Shown one piece after another: positions 1 to 7,344 of a stretch of DNA of 64,000 nt (position 1 is its first letter; every line of letters begins with the position of its first letter). Both the position numbers and the translations under genes were made by a program. The notes under the pieces were generated by a model. That model was not told where the DNA came from. It saw only the letters and a list, made by a program, of their open reading frames with translations, and ran no database searches. The stretch comes from Mucilaginibacter sp. L3T2-6. GTDB taxonomy: Bacteria > Bacteroidota > Bacteroidia > Sphingobacteriales > Sphingobacteriaceae. The stretch lies in contig NZ_JAUMKC010000019.1 of the NCBI RefSeq assembly GCF_030519355.1, positions 52,859 through 116,858 on the forward strand, given 5' to 3'.

Positions 1-139
1 CGCTTGGCGCTAAAAAGCCTTTCCCGCCAAGTACGTGTCTTGGCACAATCATAAAGCTTGCAGCAGCCATAGTTCCCGTTTTCAGAAAATCTCTTCTGGA
101 AGTATTATTTTTCTGCCCGGTTTGTTTTTCTTCAGCCAT
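1..139 (-). CDS. Gfo/Idh/MocA-type oxidoreductase, N-terminal fragment (cut by window edge)
   Basis: Only the first 46 codons are in the window. The ATG lies at 139-137 on the minus strand. The peptide has a twin-arginine leader (SRRDFLKTG followed by a hydrophobic Ala/Met/Ile stretch) and then PRHVLGG and LAPS. That combination is typical of secreted Gfo/Idh/MocA-family oxidoreductases of Bacteroidota, in which the NAD-binding Rossmann motif follows directly; the motif itself is outside the window. The gene lies downstream of, and reads in the same direction as, the GMC dehydrogenases, fitting a periplasmic sugar-oxidation locus. Family assignment rests on the leader only. Confidence 0.6.
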   Translation of the reverse strand, partial: MAEEKQTGQKNNTSRRDFLKTGTMAAASFMIVPRHVLGGKGFLAPS

Positions 140-172
140 TTTGTTTTGTTCTTTATAAATTAAAAATAGACG

Positions 173-1852
173 TTATACATTACCTTTTTTCAGTTCCTCT
201 ACAGCGTGATTTGCCGCACGTGCAGTCAATGCCATATAAGTTAATGACGGGTTCTGACATGCAGTCGAGGTCATGCAGGCTCCATCAGTTACAAATACGT
301 TCTTAGCATCCCAAACCTGGTTCCACTCGTTCAATACTGAAGTCTTAGGGTCGCGTCCCATACGAGCAGTTCCCATCTCGTGAATGCCGCGACCAAGTAC
401 CGGTTCACTGTCGAAGGTATGTACATTTTTCACACCGGCAGCTTCCAGCATTTCCTTCGCATCTTCAGCCATATCTTTGCGCATTTTTCTTTCGTTATCT
501 TTTACCTCAACGTCAAATGCCAATATGTTCAATCCCCACTTGTCTTTGCGTGTCTTGTCAAGAGTGATCTTGTTTTCATGATAAGGCAATGTCTCACCGA
601 AACCGCCAATACCCATGGTCCATGCGCCGGGTTCCGTCAGCGCATCCTTAAATGCACCGCCGATATTCATCTCTGCAATATCACGGCTCCAGTTTTCGCG
701 ACCAGCTGCGCCCTGGTAGCCAAAGCCACGGATATAATCGCGTTTTTCACCATTAAGATTGCGATAGCGTGGTATATAAATACCGTTAGCCCTGCGGCCG
801 AAGTAGTATTTATCCTCGTAGCCTTCAACCGTTCCGCCTGCACCAACGCCAAGATGATGGTCCATCACGTTATGACCCAATTCACCACTGCTGCTGCCTA
901 AGCCGTCAGGCCAAATATCTGTTGCCGAGTTCATCAAAATCCAGGCACTGTTTAATGCAGATGCATTCAGGAAGATTATCTTGGCGTAATACTCGTAAGT
1001 CTTCATATTCTGTGCGTCGAGCACTTCTACTCCTTTGGCCTTTTTGGTGTCTTTATCATAAAGAATGCGTGTCACAATCGACCACGGTCTTACCGTTAGG
1101 TTTCCGGTAGCTGTCGCGGCAGGCAAAGTAGAAGACTGCGTGCTGAAATACGCTCCAAACGGACAGCCTAACCAGCATTTATTGCGGTATTGGCAATTGG
1201 TGCGCGCCTGCAAAGGCTCGGTTATATTCGCAGTACGCCCGATAATCATTGCACGCTGATTTTTATAATGTTCCATCATGCGTTTAGCCACATCCTTTTC
1301 AACAACATTCATCTGCATCGGAGGCATAAATTCGCCGTCGGGCAGTATGGCTAAATGATCTCTGTTGCCTGATATACCTGCGAACTTCTCTACATAACTA
1401 TACCACGGCGCTATATCTTTATAACGGATCGGCCAGTCAACGGCGATACCGTCTTTTAAATTAGCTTCAAAATCCACGTCTGCCCACCGGTATGATTGCC
1501 TGCCCCACATAAGAGAACGCCCCCCCACGTGGTATCCTCTGAACCAGTCAAATCGTTTTATTTCCGTGTACGGACTATCCTTATCGCTCGCCCAGTAGTC
1601 GAGGTTCGTTTCGTTAAGCGGATAATCACGTTTTAAAACGGGGTAATCCTTAATCATTTGCTGTGTACGGCCGCCCCTGTGCGGGAAATCCCATGGGTCC
1701 TTATTCGCGTTCACATAATCCTTCACATGCACAATGTCGCGTCCACGCTCAAGCATGATGGTCTTAAGGCCTTTTTCAGTTAGTTCCTTAGCAGCCCATC
1801 CGCCCGAGATTCCCGAACCAATGACAATGGCGTCATAAGTGTTTTCAGACAT
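173..1852 (-). CDS. GMC family FAD-dependent oxidoreductase (sugar dehydrogenase large subunit)
   Basis: A 559-aa flavoprotein. The N-terminus carries the ADP-binding fold for FAD (GSGISGG, residues 12-18) and the C-terminus the GMC catalytic pair, His491 in HEMGTARMG and Asn534 in QNPSLT. Cys220, Cys226 and Cys230-Pro match the C-x5-C-x3-CP pattern that in bacterial FAD-dependent glucose and fructose dehydrogenases binds an iron-sulfur cluster in the large subunit. It has no signal peptide; in that family the large subunit is exported together with a Tat-signal small subunit, and such a gene lies at 3764-4327. Expected role: oxidation of a sugar or glycoside, possibly at C3, passing electrons to a membrane acceptor. 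Substrate unknown. It is a paralogue of the next gene upstream (2047-3762). Confidence 0.88.
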   Translation of the reverse strand: MSENTYDAIVIGSGISGGWAAKELTEKGLKTIMLERGRDIVHVKDYVNANKDPWDFPHRGGRTQQMIKDYPVLKRDYPLNETNLDYWASDKDSPYTEIKRFDWFRGYHVGGRSLMWGRQSYRWADVDFEANLKDGIAVDWPIRYKDIAPWYSYVEKFAGISGNRDHLAILPDGEFMPPMQMNVVEKDVAKRMMEHYKNQRAMIIGRTANITEPLQARTNCQYRNKCWLGCPFGAYFSTQSSTLPAATATGNLTVRPWSIVTRILYDKDTKKAKGVEVLDAQNMKTYEYYAKIIFLNASALNSAWILMNSATDIWPDGLGSSSGELGHNVMDHHLGVGAGGTVEGYEDKYYFGRRANGIYIPRYRNLNGEKRDYIRGFGYQGAAGRENWSRDIAEMNIGGAFKDALTEPGAWTMGIGGFGETLPYHENKITLDKTRKDKWGLNILAFDVEVKDNERKMRKDMAEDAKEMLEAAGVKNVHTFDSEPVLGRGIHEMGTARMGRDPKTSVLNEWNQVWDAKNVFVTDGACMTSTACQNPSLTYMALTARAANHAVEELKKGNV

Positions 1853-1941
1853 ATATTTAGTTAATAAAAGGTGAAATAAATTCGTTTAAATTGGTCAATG
1901 GCTAAATGTATAAACAAAATATGGCCTTACAAATATTTCAA

Positions 1942-1976
1942 TGTGTTTTTTTAACACAATAATGGGTAAAACCCAT
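1942..1976. other. Two adjacent small hairpins between the GMC genes
   Basis: TGTGTT (1942-1947) pairs with AACACA (1953-1958) and ATGGGT (1962-1967) pairs with ACCCAT (1971-1976) across a 3-nt loop. They sit in the 194-bp gap between the two GMC genes, both read leftward. They could be a weak terminator or mRNA-stabilising structures, which would let the two paralogues be expressed at different levels. Only the pairing is seen; function is inferred. Confidence 0.35.
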
Positions 1977-2046
1977 CAAAAAAGCCGTTTTTCAGCGAAT
2001 TTGTTTAAGCGTTTGGATAACAAAAACAGCCTGAAAACTCGTCAAA

Positions 2047-3762
2047 TCAGCCTAAATTTCCTCTCTTTAATTCATCAACCGCATGGTTTGCCGCACGGGC
2101 GGTTATAGCCATGTAAGTAAGCGACGGATTCTGACACGATGTCGATGTCATGCACGCTCCATCTGTAACAAAAACGTTCTTACAGGCATGTACCTGATTC
2201 CATTCATTAAGTATCGACGTTTTGGGATCTTTACCCATACGGGCGCCACCCATTTCATGTATGTCGAGCCCCGGTGCACGGTGATCGGTTGAGGGACGAA
2301 TATTTTTAAAGCCCGCCGAAGTAAGCATTTCCGTCAGCTGCTCTATAAAATCCTTTCGCATTTTATTATCGTTATCGTCATAATCTACCGAGACATTTAA
2401 CAGTGGCACACCCCAATCGTCTTTCAATTTAGTGTCAAGGCTTACCTGATTAGTAGCCTTCGGTATGGTTTCGCCCATAAACTGTGCACCTACGTACCAT
2501 GGACTAAGGTCGCCCTTTACCAAACCTTCTTTAAGACTTGCGCCGACACCCTCATATTTATGCTGCTGATACCGGTAGCCACCAAAAGTACAGGCATACC
2601 CGCGCAAAAAGTCGGTTTCCTGTTTATACAGGTTTCTGAAACGTGGTATATAGCCGCTTGTAGGCGAACGGCCATCGGTAGTCCATTCTTTGAAACCATC
2701 ATATTCAGCGCCAATGTTGGCTGAATAATTATGGAAAGCTACAAACTTGCCCAGCACGCCACTGTCATTACCAAATCCGTTGGGGAAGCGGTGCGAAGTG
2801 GAGTTCAATAAAACCAGGCTAGTATTTAACGCAGAGGCGTTTACGAATATGATTTTTGCAAAATATTCTTTGCTTTCCTTAGTATTGGTATCAACTATGC
2901 GCACACCAGTAGCCTTACCCTTATTTTCGTCGTAAATGATAGACTGCACTACCGAATGCGGCCTCAATGTCATGTTGCCCGATTTTTCCGCCCATGGAAT
3001 AGTGGATGCATTACTGCTGAAATAGCCACCGAACGGACAGCCCCGCTGGCAAAGGTCACGGTTCTGACATTGGGTGCGGCCCTGGTCTATATGTATTTGA
3101 TTGGGCTTTGACAGATGTGCACAGCGGGCACTTATTACATGGCGATCTTTGTAGTTTTTCTTCAGGTGGTCGCTAAAATATCGCTCAACATCGTTTAACG
3201 GGAAGCCAGGCAAAAATTCGCCGTCAGGCAATTGCGGGATACCATCTTTATTACCGGCGATACCTGCGAACTTTTCTACATAGCTATACCATGGCGCTAT
3301 ATCTTTGTAGCGGATAGGCCAGTCTACAGCAAAACCGTCTCGTGCAGGACCTTCAAAATCAAAGTCGCTCCATCGCTGGGTTTGCCTGGCCCAAAGTAAC
3401 GATTTACCTCCAACCTGGTATCCCCTTATCCAGTCAAAAGGTTTTTTCTGGATATATGGATGCTCCTTATCCTTAACAAAAAAATGCTGGGAATCTTCGC
3501 CGAAGGCATAGCATCGCCCCACTATCGGATTTGCCTCCATAACTGACGATGGCAATTGTCCATGATGCTCAAATTCCCAGGGCATCATGTTGGTGGTTGG
3601 ATAGTCTTTAACGTGTTTCACATCACGGCCGCGCTCCAATACCAGTGTCTTTAAACCATGACCAGTCAATTCCTTAGCTGCCCATCCCCCGCTTATGCCC
3701 GAGCCGATAACTATGGCATCAAAAGTACATTGTTTAACGCTGTCGGTATTTAAGTTAGCCAT
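2047..3762 (-). CDS. GMC family FAD-dependent oxidoreductase, second paralogue
   Basis: A 571-aa paralogue of the neighbouring GMC enzyme with the same architecture: FAD-binding GSGISGG (residues 20-26), a cysteine motif Cys232-x5-Cys238-x3-Cys242-Pro expected to hold an Fe-S cluster, and catalytic His502 (HEMGGARMG) and Asn545 (QNPSLT). It has no signal peptide. Its ATG lies 1 nt downstream of the stop of the small-subunit gene, so it is almost certainly co-translated with it and is the cognate large subunit. The family includes glucoside 3-dehydrogenases and FAD glucose dehydrogenases; which sugar is used here cannot be read from sequence. The divergent middle regions of the two paralogues suggest different substrates. 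Confidence 0.88.
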   Translation of the reverse strand: MANLNTDSVKQCTFDAIVIGSGISGGWAAKELTGHGLKTLVLERGRDVKHVKDYPTTNMMPWEFEHHGQLPSSVMEANPIVGRCYAFGEDSQHFFVKDKEHPYIQKKPFDWIRGYQVGGKSLLWARQTQRWSDFDFEGPARDGFAVDWPIRYKDIAPWYSYVEKFAGIAGNKDGIPQLPDGEFLPGFPLNDVERYFSDHLKKNYKDRHVISARCAHLSKPNQIHIDQGRTQCQNRDLCQRGCPFGGYFSSNASTIPWAEKSGNMTLRPHSVVQSIIYDENKGKATGVRIVDTNTKESKEYFAKIIFVNASALNTSLVLLNSTSHRFPNGFGNDSGVLGKFVAFHNYSANIGAEYDGFKEWTTDGRSPTSGYIPRFRNLYKQETDFLRGYACTFGGYRYQQHKYEGVGASLKEGLVKGDLSPWYVGAQFMGETIPKATNQVSLDTKLKDDWGVPLLNVSVDYDDNDNKMRKDFIEQLTEMLTSAGFKNIRPSTDHRAPGLDIHEMGGARMGKDPKTSILNEWNQVHACKNVFVTDGACMTSTSCQNPSLTYMAITARAANHAVDELKRGNLG

Positions 3763-3763
3763 G

Positions 3764-4327
3764 CTATGCAGTCTTCAGTTTTAGTTTGCTAACGGGATGA
3801 TGAACGATATATCTTCCGGGAACTAATTCGTAAGGAATCTCCTTCGTCATGAAATACTGCGAAGTAGTATAGCCAAATGTGGTCTGTCCCTTAATAATCG
3901 AGAAAAAATTAGTTACTGGGTCGGGATGGGCGCCTGGCTTTGCATTCTGCGCAGCCTTTTCAATAGCTAGTAATATTGCTTCACGCTGTTTGACGTCCAA
4001 CCAGCCAAAATCCTTGCCGTGTTCCTTTTTAATTTTGTTTTGAAAAGCTACTAAACCTGCAACAAAAGCCTCCTGCTCCTTTTTATTAAAGCAGTCATCA
4101 ATCATTTTTAAGGTAAAAGCAGGCAGGCCTAATTCCTTCGCACCGGGTGTATTTGTTTTTGGGATGATGGTCTCCGCAACATCGGCCATGAGTTTTTGCT
4201 GATCTTCATTAATCTGCACGTGTTTTAGCTGCACATAGCTAGTACCATCGCTATGCAGGCACGAAGGCAATAACACTGAGCCACCTATTACCAAAGCCAG
4301 ATTTTTGAGTATGGTACGCCTGTTCAT
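3764..4327 (-). CDS. Gluconate 2-dehydrogenase subunit 3-like small subunit (Tat/lipoprotein)
   Basis: A 187-aa protein. The leader has the twin-arginine start MNRRTILKN, a hydrophobic core and a lipobox LPSC with Cys23, so it is predicted to be Tat-exported and lipid-anchored. The rest resembles the gluconate 2-dehydrogenase subunit 3 family, the small subunit of GMC-type sugar dehydrogenases that carries the folded flavoprotein through the Tat pore. Its stop is followed after 1 nt by the start of the GMC gene at 3762, giving a tight small/large subunit operon. No cytochrome c subunit is present alongside, so the electron acceptor is encoded elsewhere or is a membrane quinone/cytochrome system. 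Confidence 0.85.
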   Translation of the reverse strand: MNRRTILKNLALVIGGSVLLPSCLHSDGTSYVQLKHVQINEDQQKLMADVAETIIPKTNTPGAKELGLPAFTLKMIDDCFNKKEQEAFVAGLVAFQNKIKKEHGKDFGWLDVKQREAILLAIEKAAQNAKPGAHPDPVTNFFSIIKGQTTFGYTTSQYFMTKEIPYELVPGRYIVHHPVSKLKLKTA

Positions 4328-4396
4328 TTAAGCTAAAATTGGTTGCGCAAAAAAATCCTGTATAATTAACATTTATTCCTGTCAAATGCAAAATAA

Positions 4397-4448
4397 CTTC
4401 GCTTTAAATTTAACCCAGGGTTGCCTATTGGTTAAATTTAAAACGAAG
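4397..4448 (-). terminator. Long hairpin terminator after the epimerase/TolB unit
   Basis: The arms at 4397-4415 and 4430-4448 pair over 19 positions with a single G-U-type mismatch around a 14-nt loop, the longest stem I found in the window. On the minus strand the stem is followed by TTATTTT, and on the plus strand by TTTT. It lies between the epimerase gene (ends 4508, leftward) and the start of the small-subunit gene (4327), so it probably ends the upstream transcript and separates the two sugar operons. Confidence 0.7.
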
Positions 4449-4507
4449 CTTTTATCATTATCTTGTATATTTTTGTCTAAATGAATGGGGAAGATATAAA
4501 TCAAAAG

Positions 4508-5428
4508 TTAATATCCCCACTTTTTCATCGTTTGTAAATCAATTATTACACAATCCACCGGGTCTTTACCCTGGTACGACTCCTGCTCTATGATAAATTG
4601 CGAGGTTCCGCCGGTTTTGCGGGCAGTTTTCAATATTTCTTTCATAGGCATTATCCCTTGCCCAATAATGGTACTCTCGTAACCGTGGCCCATTTCGCCG
4701 TTGCCCGTAGCCTTAATTTCATCCTTTACGTGCATAAGCTCAAAACGGCCGGGGTATTTGGCAAGCAGCTCAAGAGGATCGCCACCAGGTACACCTGCCA
4801 TGTTGCCGGTATCCAGTTGTTGTACAACCAGCTCGGGATCGGTGTTTTTCAAGATGTAATCAAACAGGTTACTGTCACCTACCCTGGTGCTGAATTCAAA
4901 GTCGTGGTTATGATAACCAAATTTCATTCCATGGGATTTACATAGTTCGCCGCATTTATTAAACTGCTCCATAAAGCGTTTCAGGCCATCCATATCTGTA
5001 CGCAGACTTTCATCCAGCCAGGGGCTTATCACATAACGCTGGCCAACTTCGGCTGCGTCTTCTACCGTATACTTCCATTTATCGGTAAAGTCATTTTTTG
5101 ATGCATCCCAGTCTTTTGCAGTCATAACGGTATGCCCGCTCGGCATCAGCATGCCCAGGTCGTTTAATATCTTTTTAAATTCTTTAGCGCTGTAACCATA
5201 AAATTTACGGTTAATGTAATTGGCATGTTCTACGTGTTTAACCTCGCCTGCCGACAACTTTTTGAGTGTGCCCATTGGGTCTTTACCCATCGCATCGCGT
5301 ACGCTGTAAAGCTGGATACCCAACCTTGTCAGTTTTTTCGATTCGGCAAATAATGCGTTGGGCATGATGGCAGCACCGGCGACAACAAGGGCACTGTTCT
5401 TTATAAAATTTCTGCGTGATGAATCCAT
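4508..5428 (-). CDS. Secreted sugar phosphate isomerase/epimerase-like TIM-barrel protein
   Basis: A 306-aa protein with a Tat-like leader (SSRRNFIKNS, then a hydrophobic stretch ending ALFA). The body belongs to the xylose isomerase-like TIM-barrel family (AP endonuclease family 2 fold): it opens GIQLYSVRD and has the metal-ligand segments HNHDFEF, QLDTGN and HVKDE in the usual order. Members isomerise or epimerise sugars or keto-sugars and are common in Bacteroidota beside GMC dehydrogenases and Gfo/Idh proteins. It is 14 nt downstream of the TolB-like gene and shares its operon. A periplasmic step on an oxidised sugar is a reasonable inference; the exact reaction is unknown. Confidence 0.83.
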   Translation of the reverse strand: MDSSRRNFIKNSALVVAGAAIMPNALFAESKKLTRLGIQLYSVRDAMGKDPMGTLKKLSAGEVKHVEHANYINRKFYGYSAKEFKKILNDLGMLMPSGHTVMTAKDWDASKNDFTDKWKYTVEDAAEVGQRYVISPWLDESLRTDMDGLKRFMEQFNKCGELCKSHGMKFGYHNHDFEFSTRVGDSNLFDYILKNTDPELVVQQLDTGNMAGVPGGDPLELLAKYPGRFELMHVKDEIKATGNGEMGHGYESTIIGQGIMPMKEILKTARKTGGTSQFIIEQESYQGKDPVDCVIIDLQTMKKWGY

Positions 5429-5442
5429 AATATGTATAGGTT

Positions 5443-6975
5443 TTAATTAGTTGCTGTTGGAAATACCGGGAATAATAAATTGGTGTTGCTTACAAAAGCC
5501 AGGTGTTTGCTGTCAGGCGACCACGATGGGGTGTTAATGGTACCCTGGCCGCCATACAAGTAAGCAATAACTCTTGATGGCCCCCCGCCAACCGGCATTA
5601 TTCTTAAATAAACATGTTTATAAAAAGGATGGTCGCCGGGTGCAACTTCACTTTTCAGGAAGGTAATATATTCTATCCACTTACCGTCAGGCGAGATATG
5701 CGGAAACCAATTGTTATAATCATCGTTGGTCAACTGGGTTTGCTCGGTGCCATCGGCTTTCATGCGCCATATCTGCATCAAGCCGCTGCGTACCGAATTA
5801 AAATAAATGTATTTACCATCTGGGGAATATTCAGGGCCATCGTCAAGACCCGGCGTGTTGGTCAGCCGTTCTTCTGCGCCGCCGGCCGCGGGTATCCGGT
5901 AAACATCATATTCATTATTGCGCGATCCGCAAAACACCAGCCATTTACCATCGGGAGACCAGCCATGCATATATGACGGCCCGGTCACTGTAATTCTGCG
6001 TGGTTCGCCGCCCGTGGCTGGCACTACCCACCCTATCGAAGGACCACTTTTGTCCACACTGCTGCTGATAGTAATCCATTTCCCGTCGAATGACAATACG
6101 TGATCGTTATTATTGTTATTTACCGAGCCTGTGTTGAATACGGTTGGCGTGTTTGTTTTCAGGTCAAATTTATAGAGCAGACCTTCACTGTTATAAAGCA
6201 GGTGCCTACCATCCAGCATCCAATTTGGCGCCTGTAATGATTTCGGCGATTGATAGATAATAGTACTATTTTGAGTGGTAACATCCAGTATCTCGATATT
6301 GCTGCCAAGATATTGCTTGTAAGGGACCAGCGTTGCCGGTGCAGGCACAACAATCCTTGTATTCGTAAACACCCCTTTTTCGACTACATTCGCGTTGTGT
6401 GAGCAGATGAATATTCCCACATAAACATCATCTCCCAAATCGACATCACTTACAGCGTCCTCTGTAAATAGATCGCCTTTGCGTGCAACAGACATAATAT
6501 ATCTATTACCATGTCTTTCCAGTTGGATAACGTCAGCGTGGGTTACGGTTGATTTTTTTTCATCAGTTATGCCGCCTGTCTCTTTTCGGAATTGTAATGA
6601 AGTAAGGCCATCACCGTGTACAACAACGTTAACCTGTTTTGATGTAGAGTCAAGCGAAGAACGCACCATAAAGCCAACCTTGCGATGCTCTTCCACACCT
6701 TTGCCGATCAGGGCCGCATTGGTGCGCAATATAAAATCTCCCTTCATCTTCTTCCATACAAAATGAAAACCATCGGCTTTTGCCCAAATGTTGGACCCTG
6801 AGCCCGTCAGCGTATACTGCTGTAGTTTGGCATCATACGTACCAGTTCCTTTATGCTTTACCACGCCCACATCACTTTGTCCGTCGAAAATTCCAATTGA
6901 TTGTGAAAGAGCATTCCGGCTAAAACAAACTATAACCACAAGGGTAATAGACAAAGAACATATCTTTTGTTTCAT
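5443..6975 (-). CDS. TolB-like WD40/PD40 propeller protein with N-terminal lectin-like domain
   Basis: A 510-aa secreted protein. The signal peptide runs to about residue 25 (ends NALSQ). Residues about 28-215 look like a concanavalin-like/DUF1349-type beta-sandwich. From about 230 to the end, repeated blades of the PD40 type are visible (WSPDGKWLVF, YSPDGKYIYF, ISPDGKWIEY, WSPDSKHLAF), as in the C-terminal half of TolB. It is often annotated as a TolB-like or biopolymer-transporter protein, but without Tol-Pal neighbours it is not true TolB. It forms an operon with the downstream epimerase, 14 nt apart, so a role in binding or processing a carbohydrate is more likely. Two perfect inverted repeats lie upstream. 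Confidence 0.82.
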   Translation of the reverse strand: MKQKICSLSITLVVIVCFSRNALSQSIGIFDGQSDVGVVKHKGTGTYDAKLQQYTLTGSGSNIWAKADGFHFVWKKMKGDFILRTNAALIGKGVEEHRKVGFMVRSSLDSTSKQVNVVVHGDGLTSLQFRKETGGITDEKKSTVTHADVIQLERHGNRYIMSVARKGDLFTEDAVSDVDLGDDVYVGIFICSHNANVVEKGVFTNTRIVVPAPATLVPYKQYLGSNIEILDVTTQNSTIIYQSPKSLQAPNWMLDGRHLLYNSEGLLYKFDLKTNTPTVFNTGSVNNNNNDHVLSFDGKWITISSSVDKSGPSIGWVVPATGGEPRRITVTGPSYMHGWSPDGKWLVFCGSRNNEYDVYRIPAAGGAEERLTNTPGLDDGPEYSPDGKYIYFNSVRSGLMQIWRMKADGTEQTQLTNDDYNNWFPHISPDGKWIEYITFLKSEVAPGDHPFYKHVYLRIMPVGGGPSRVIAYLYGGQGTINTPSWSPDSKHLAFVSNTNLLFPVFPTATN

Positions 6976-7025
6976 TTTGAACTTGGGGCTAAATAGGTGA
7001 GAAATTGGTTTACTAAGTTAAAAAT

Positions 7026-7039
7026 CCATTTGCAAATGG
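7026..7039. promoter_or_regulatory. Perfect 14-bp palindrome upstream of the TolB-like gene
   Basis: CCATTTGCAAATGG is its own reverse complement. It lies 51 bp upstream of the start codon at 6975 in the intergenic region, a usual position for a dimeric regulator's operator. The regulator is unknown. Confidence 0.45.
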
Positions 7040-7086
7040 TGTAATACTTTTTTAACAATAGTGAATTTTTGGGTGGTTTAGATAAT

Positions 7087-7110
7087 ATTGTTACAGAGGA
7101 TAGTAACAAT
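7087..7110. promoter_or_regulatory. Perfect 8-bp inverted repeat in the same intergenic region
   Basis: ATTGTTAC (7087-7094) and GTAACAAT (7103-7110) are separated by 8 nt. No T-run follows on either strand, so it is more likely an operator or mRNA structure than a terminator for the genes to the right. It sits between the ankyrin-like gene and the TolB-like gene. Confidence 0.4.
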
Positions 7111-7172
7111 AGCCCTCAATTCAGGAGCATCCGCCGGGATGGTCTGCTTAAATTAGTATCTTAGTTACCCAA

Positions 7173-7218
7173 CTTATTCATGAGCTCCGTGCTCTCTTAT
7201 TCATGAGCTCCGTGCTCT
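7173..7218. repeat. 23-bp tandem duplication at the 3' end of the small ankyrin-like gene
   Basis: The unit beginning CTTATTCATGAGCTCC occurs twice in direct tandem (7173-7195 and 7196-7218). The second copy contains the stop codon and last residues of the ankyrin-like gene (7197-7343); the first copy is a duplicate lying past the stop. Being 23 bp, the duplication would shift the frame but leaves the reading frame above it intact. Confidence 0.8.
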
Positions 7219-7343
7219 TCCAATAAATCAGCCACCTTCTTATGCCCTTTTCTATTCGCGCGCACCAGCGGCTCATCACCGCCTATAACAGCTCGCAGGG
7301 CCGCAGTATTTTCATTTTCGGGAATTCGTTTTTGTGCGTTCAT
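7197..7343 (-). CDS. Small ankyrin-repeat-like protein (48 aa), probable remnant
   Basis: An ATG at 7343 opens a 48-codon frame, 1 nt after the stop of the acyltransferase-like gene (TGA-C-ATG), suggesting translational coupling. The product ends EPLVRANRKGHKKVADLLEEHGA, split here as EPLVRANRKGHKK then VADLLEEHGA, which follows the ankyrin consensus (TPL..A...GH..VV.LLLE.GA). One repeat cannot fold alone, so it is either the 3' remnant of a longer ankyrin protein or a short accessory peptide. The 23-bp duplication at its stop marks local rearrangement. Confidence 0.5.
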   Translation of the reverse strand: MNAQKRIPENENTAALRAVIGGDEPLVRANRKGHKKVADLLEEHGAHE

Positions 7344-7344
7344 G

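Noticed and set aside
380..901. 173-codon open frame on the plus strand
   Set aside because: Antisense to a clear GMC oxidoreductase; no start context or domain.
5443..6975. True TolB of the Tol-Pal system
   Set aside because: No Pal, TolA, TolQ or TolR neighbours and the N-terminal domain is lectin-like; only the propeller repeats are shared.
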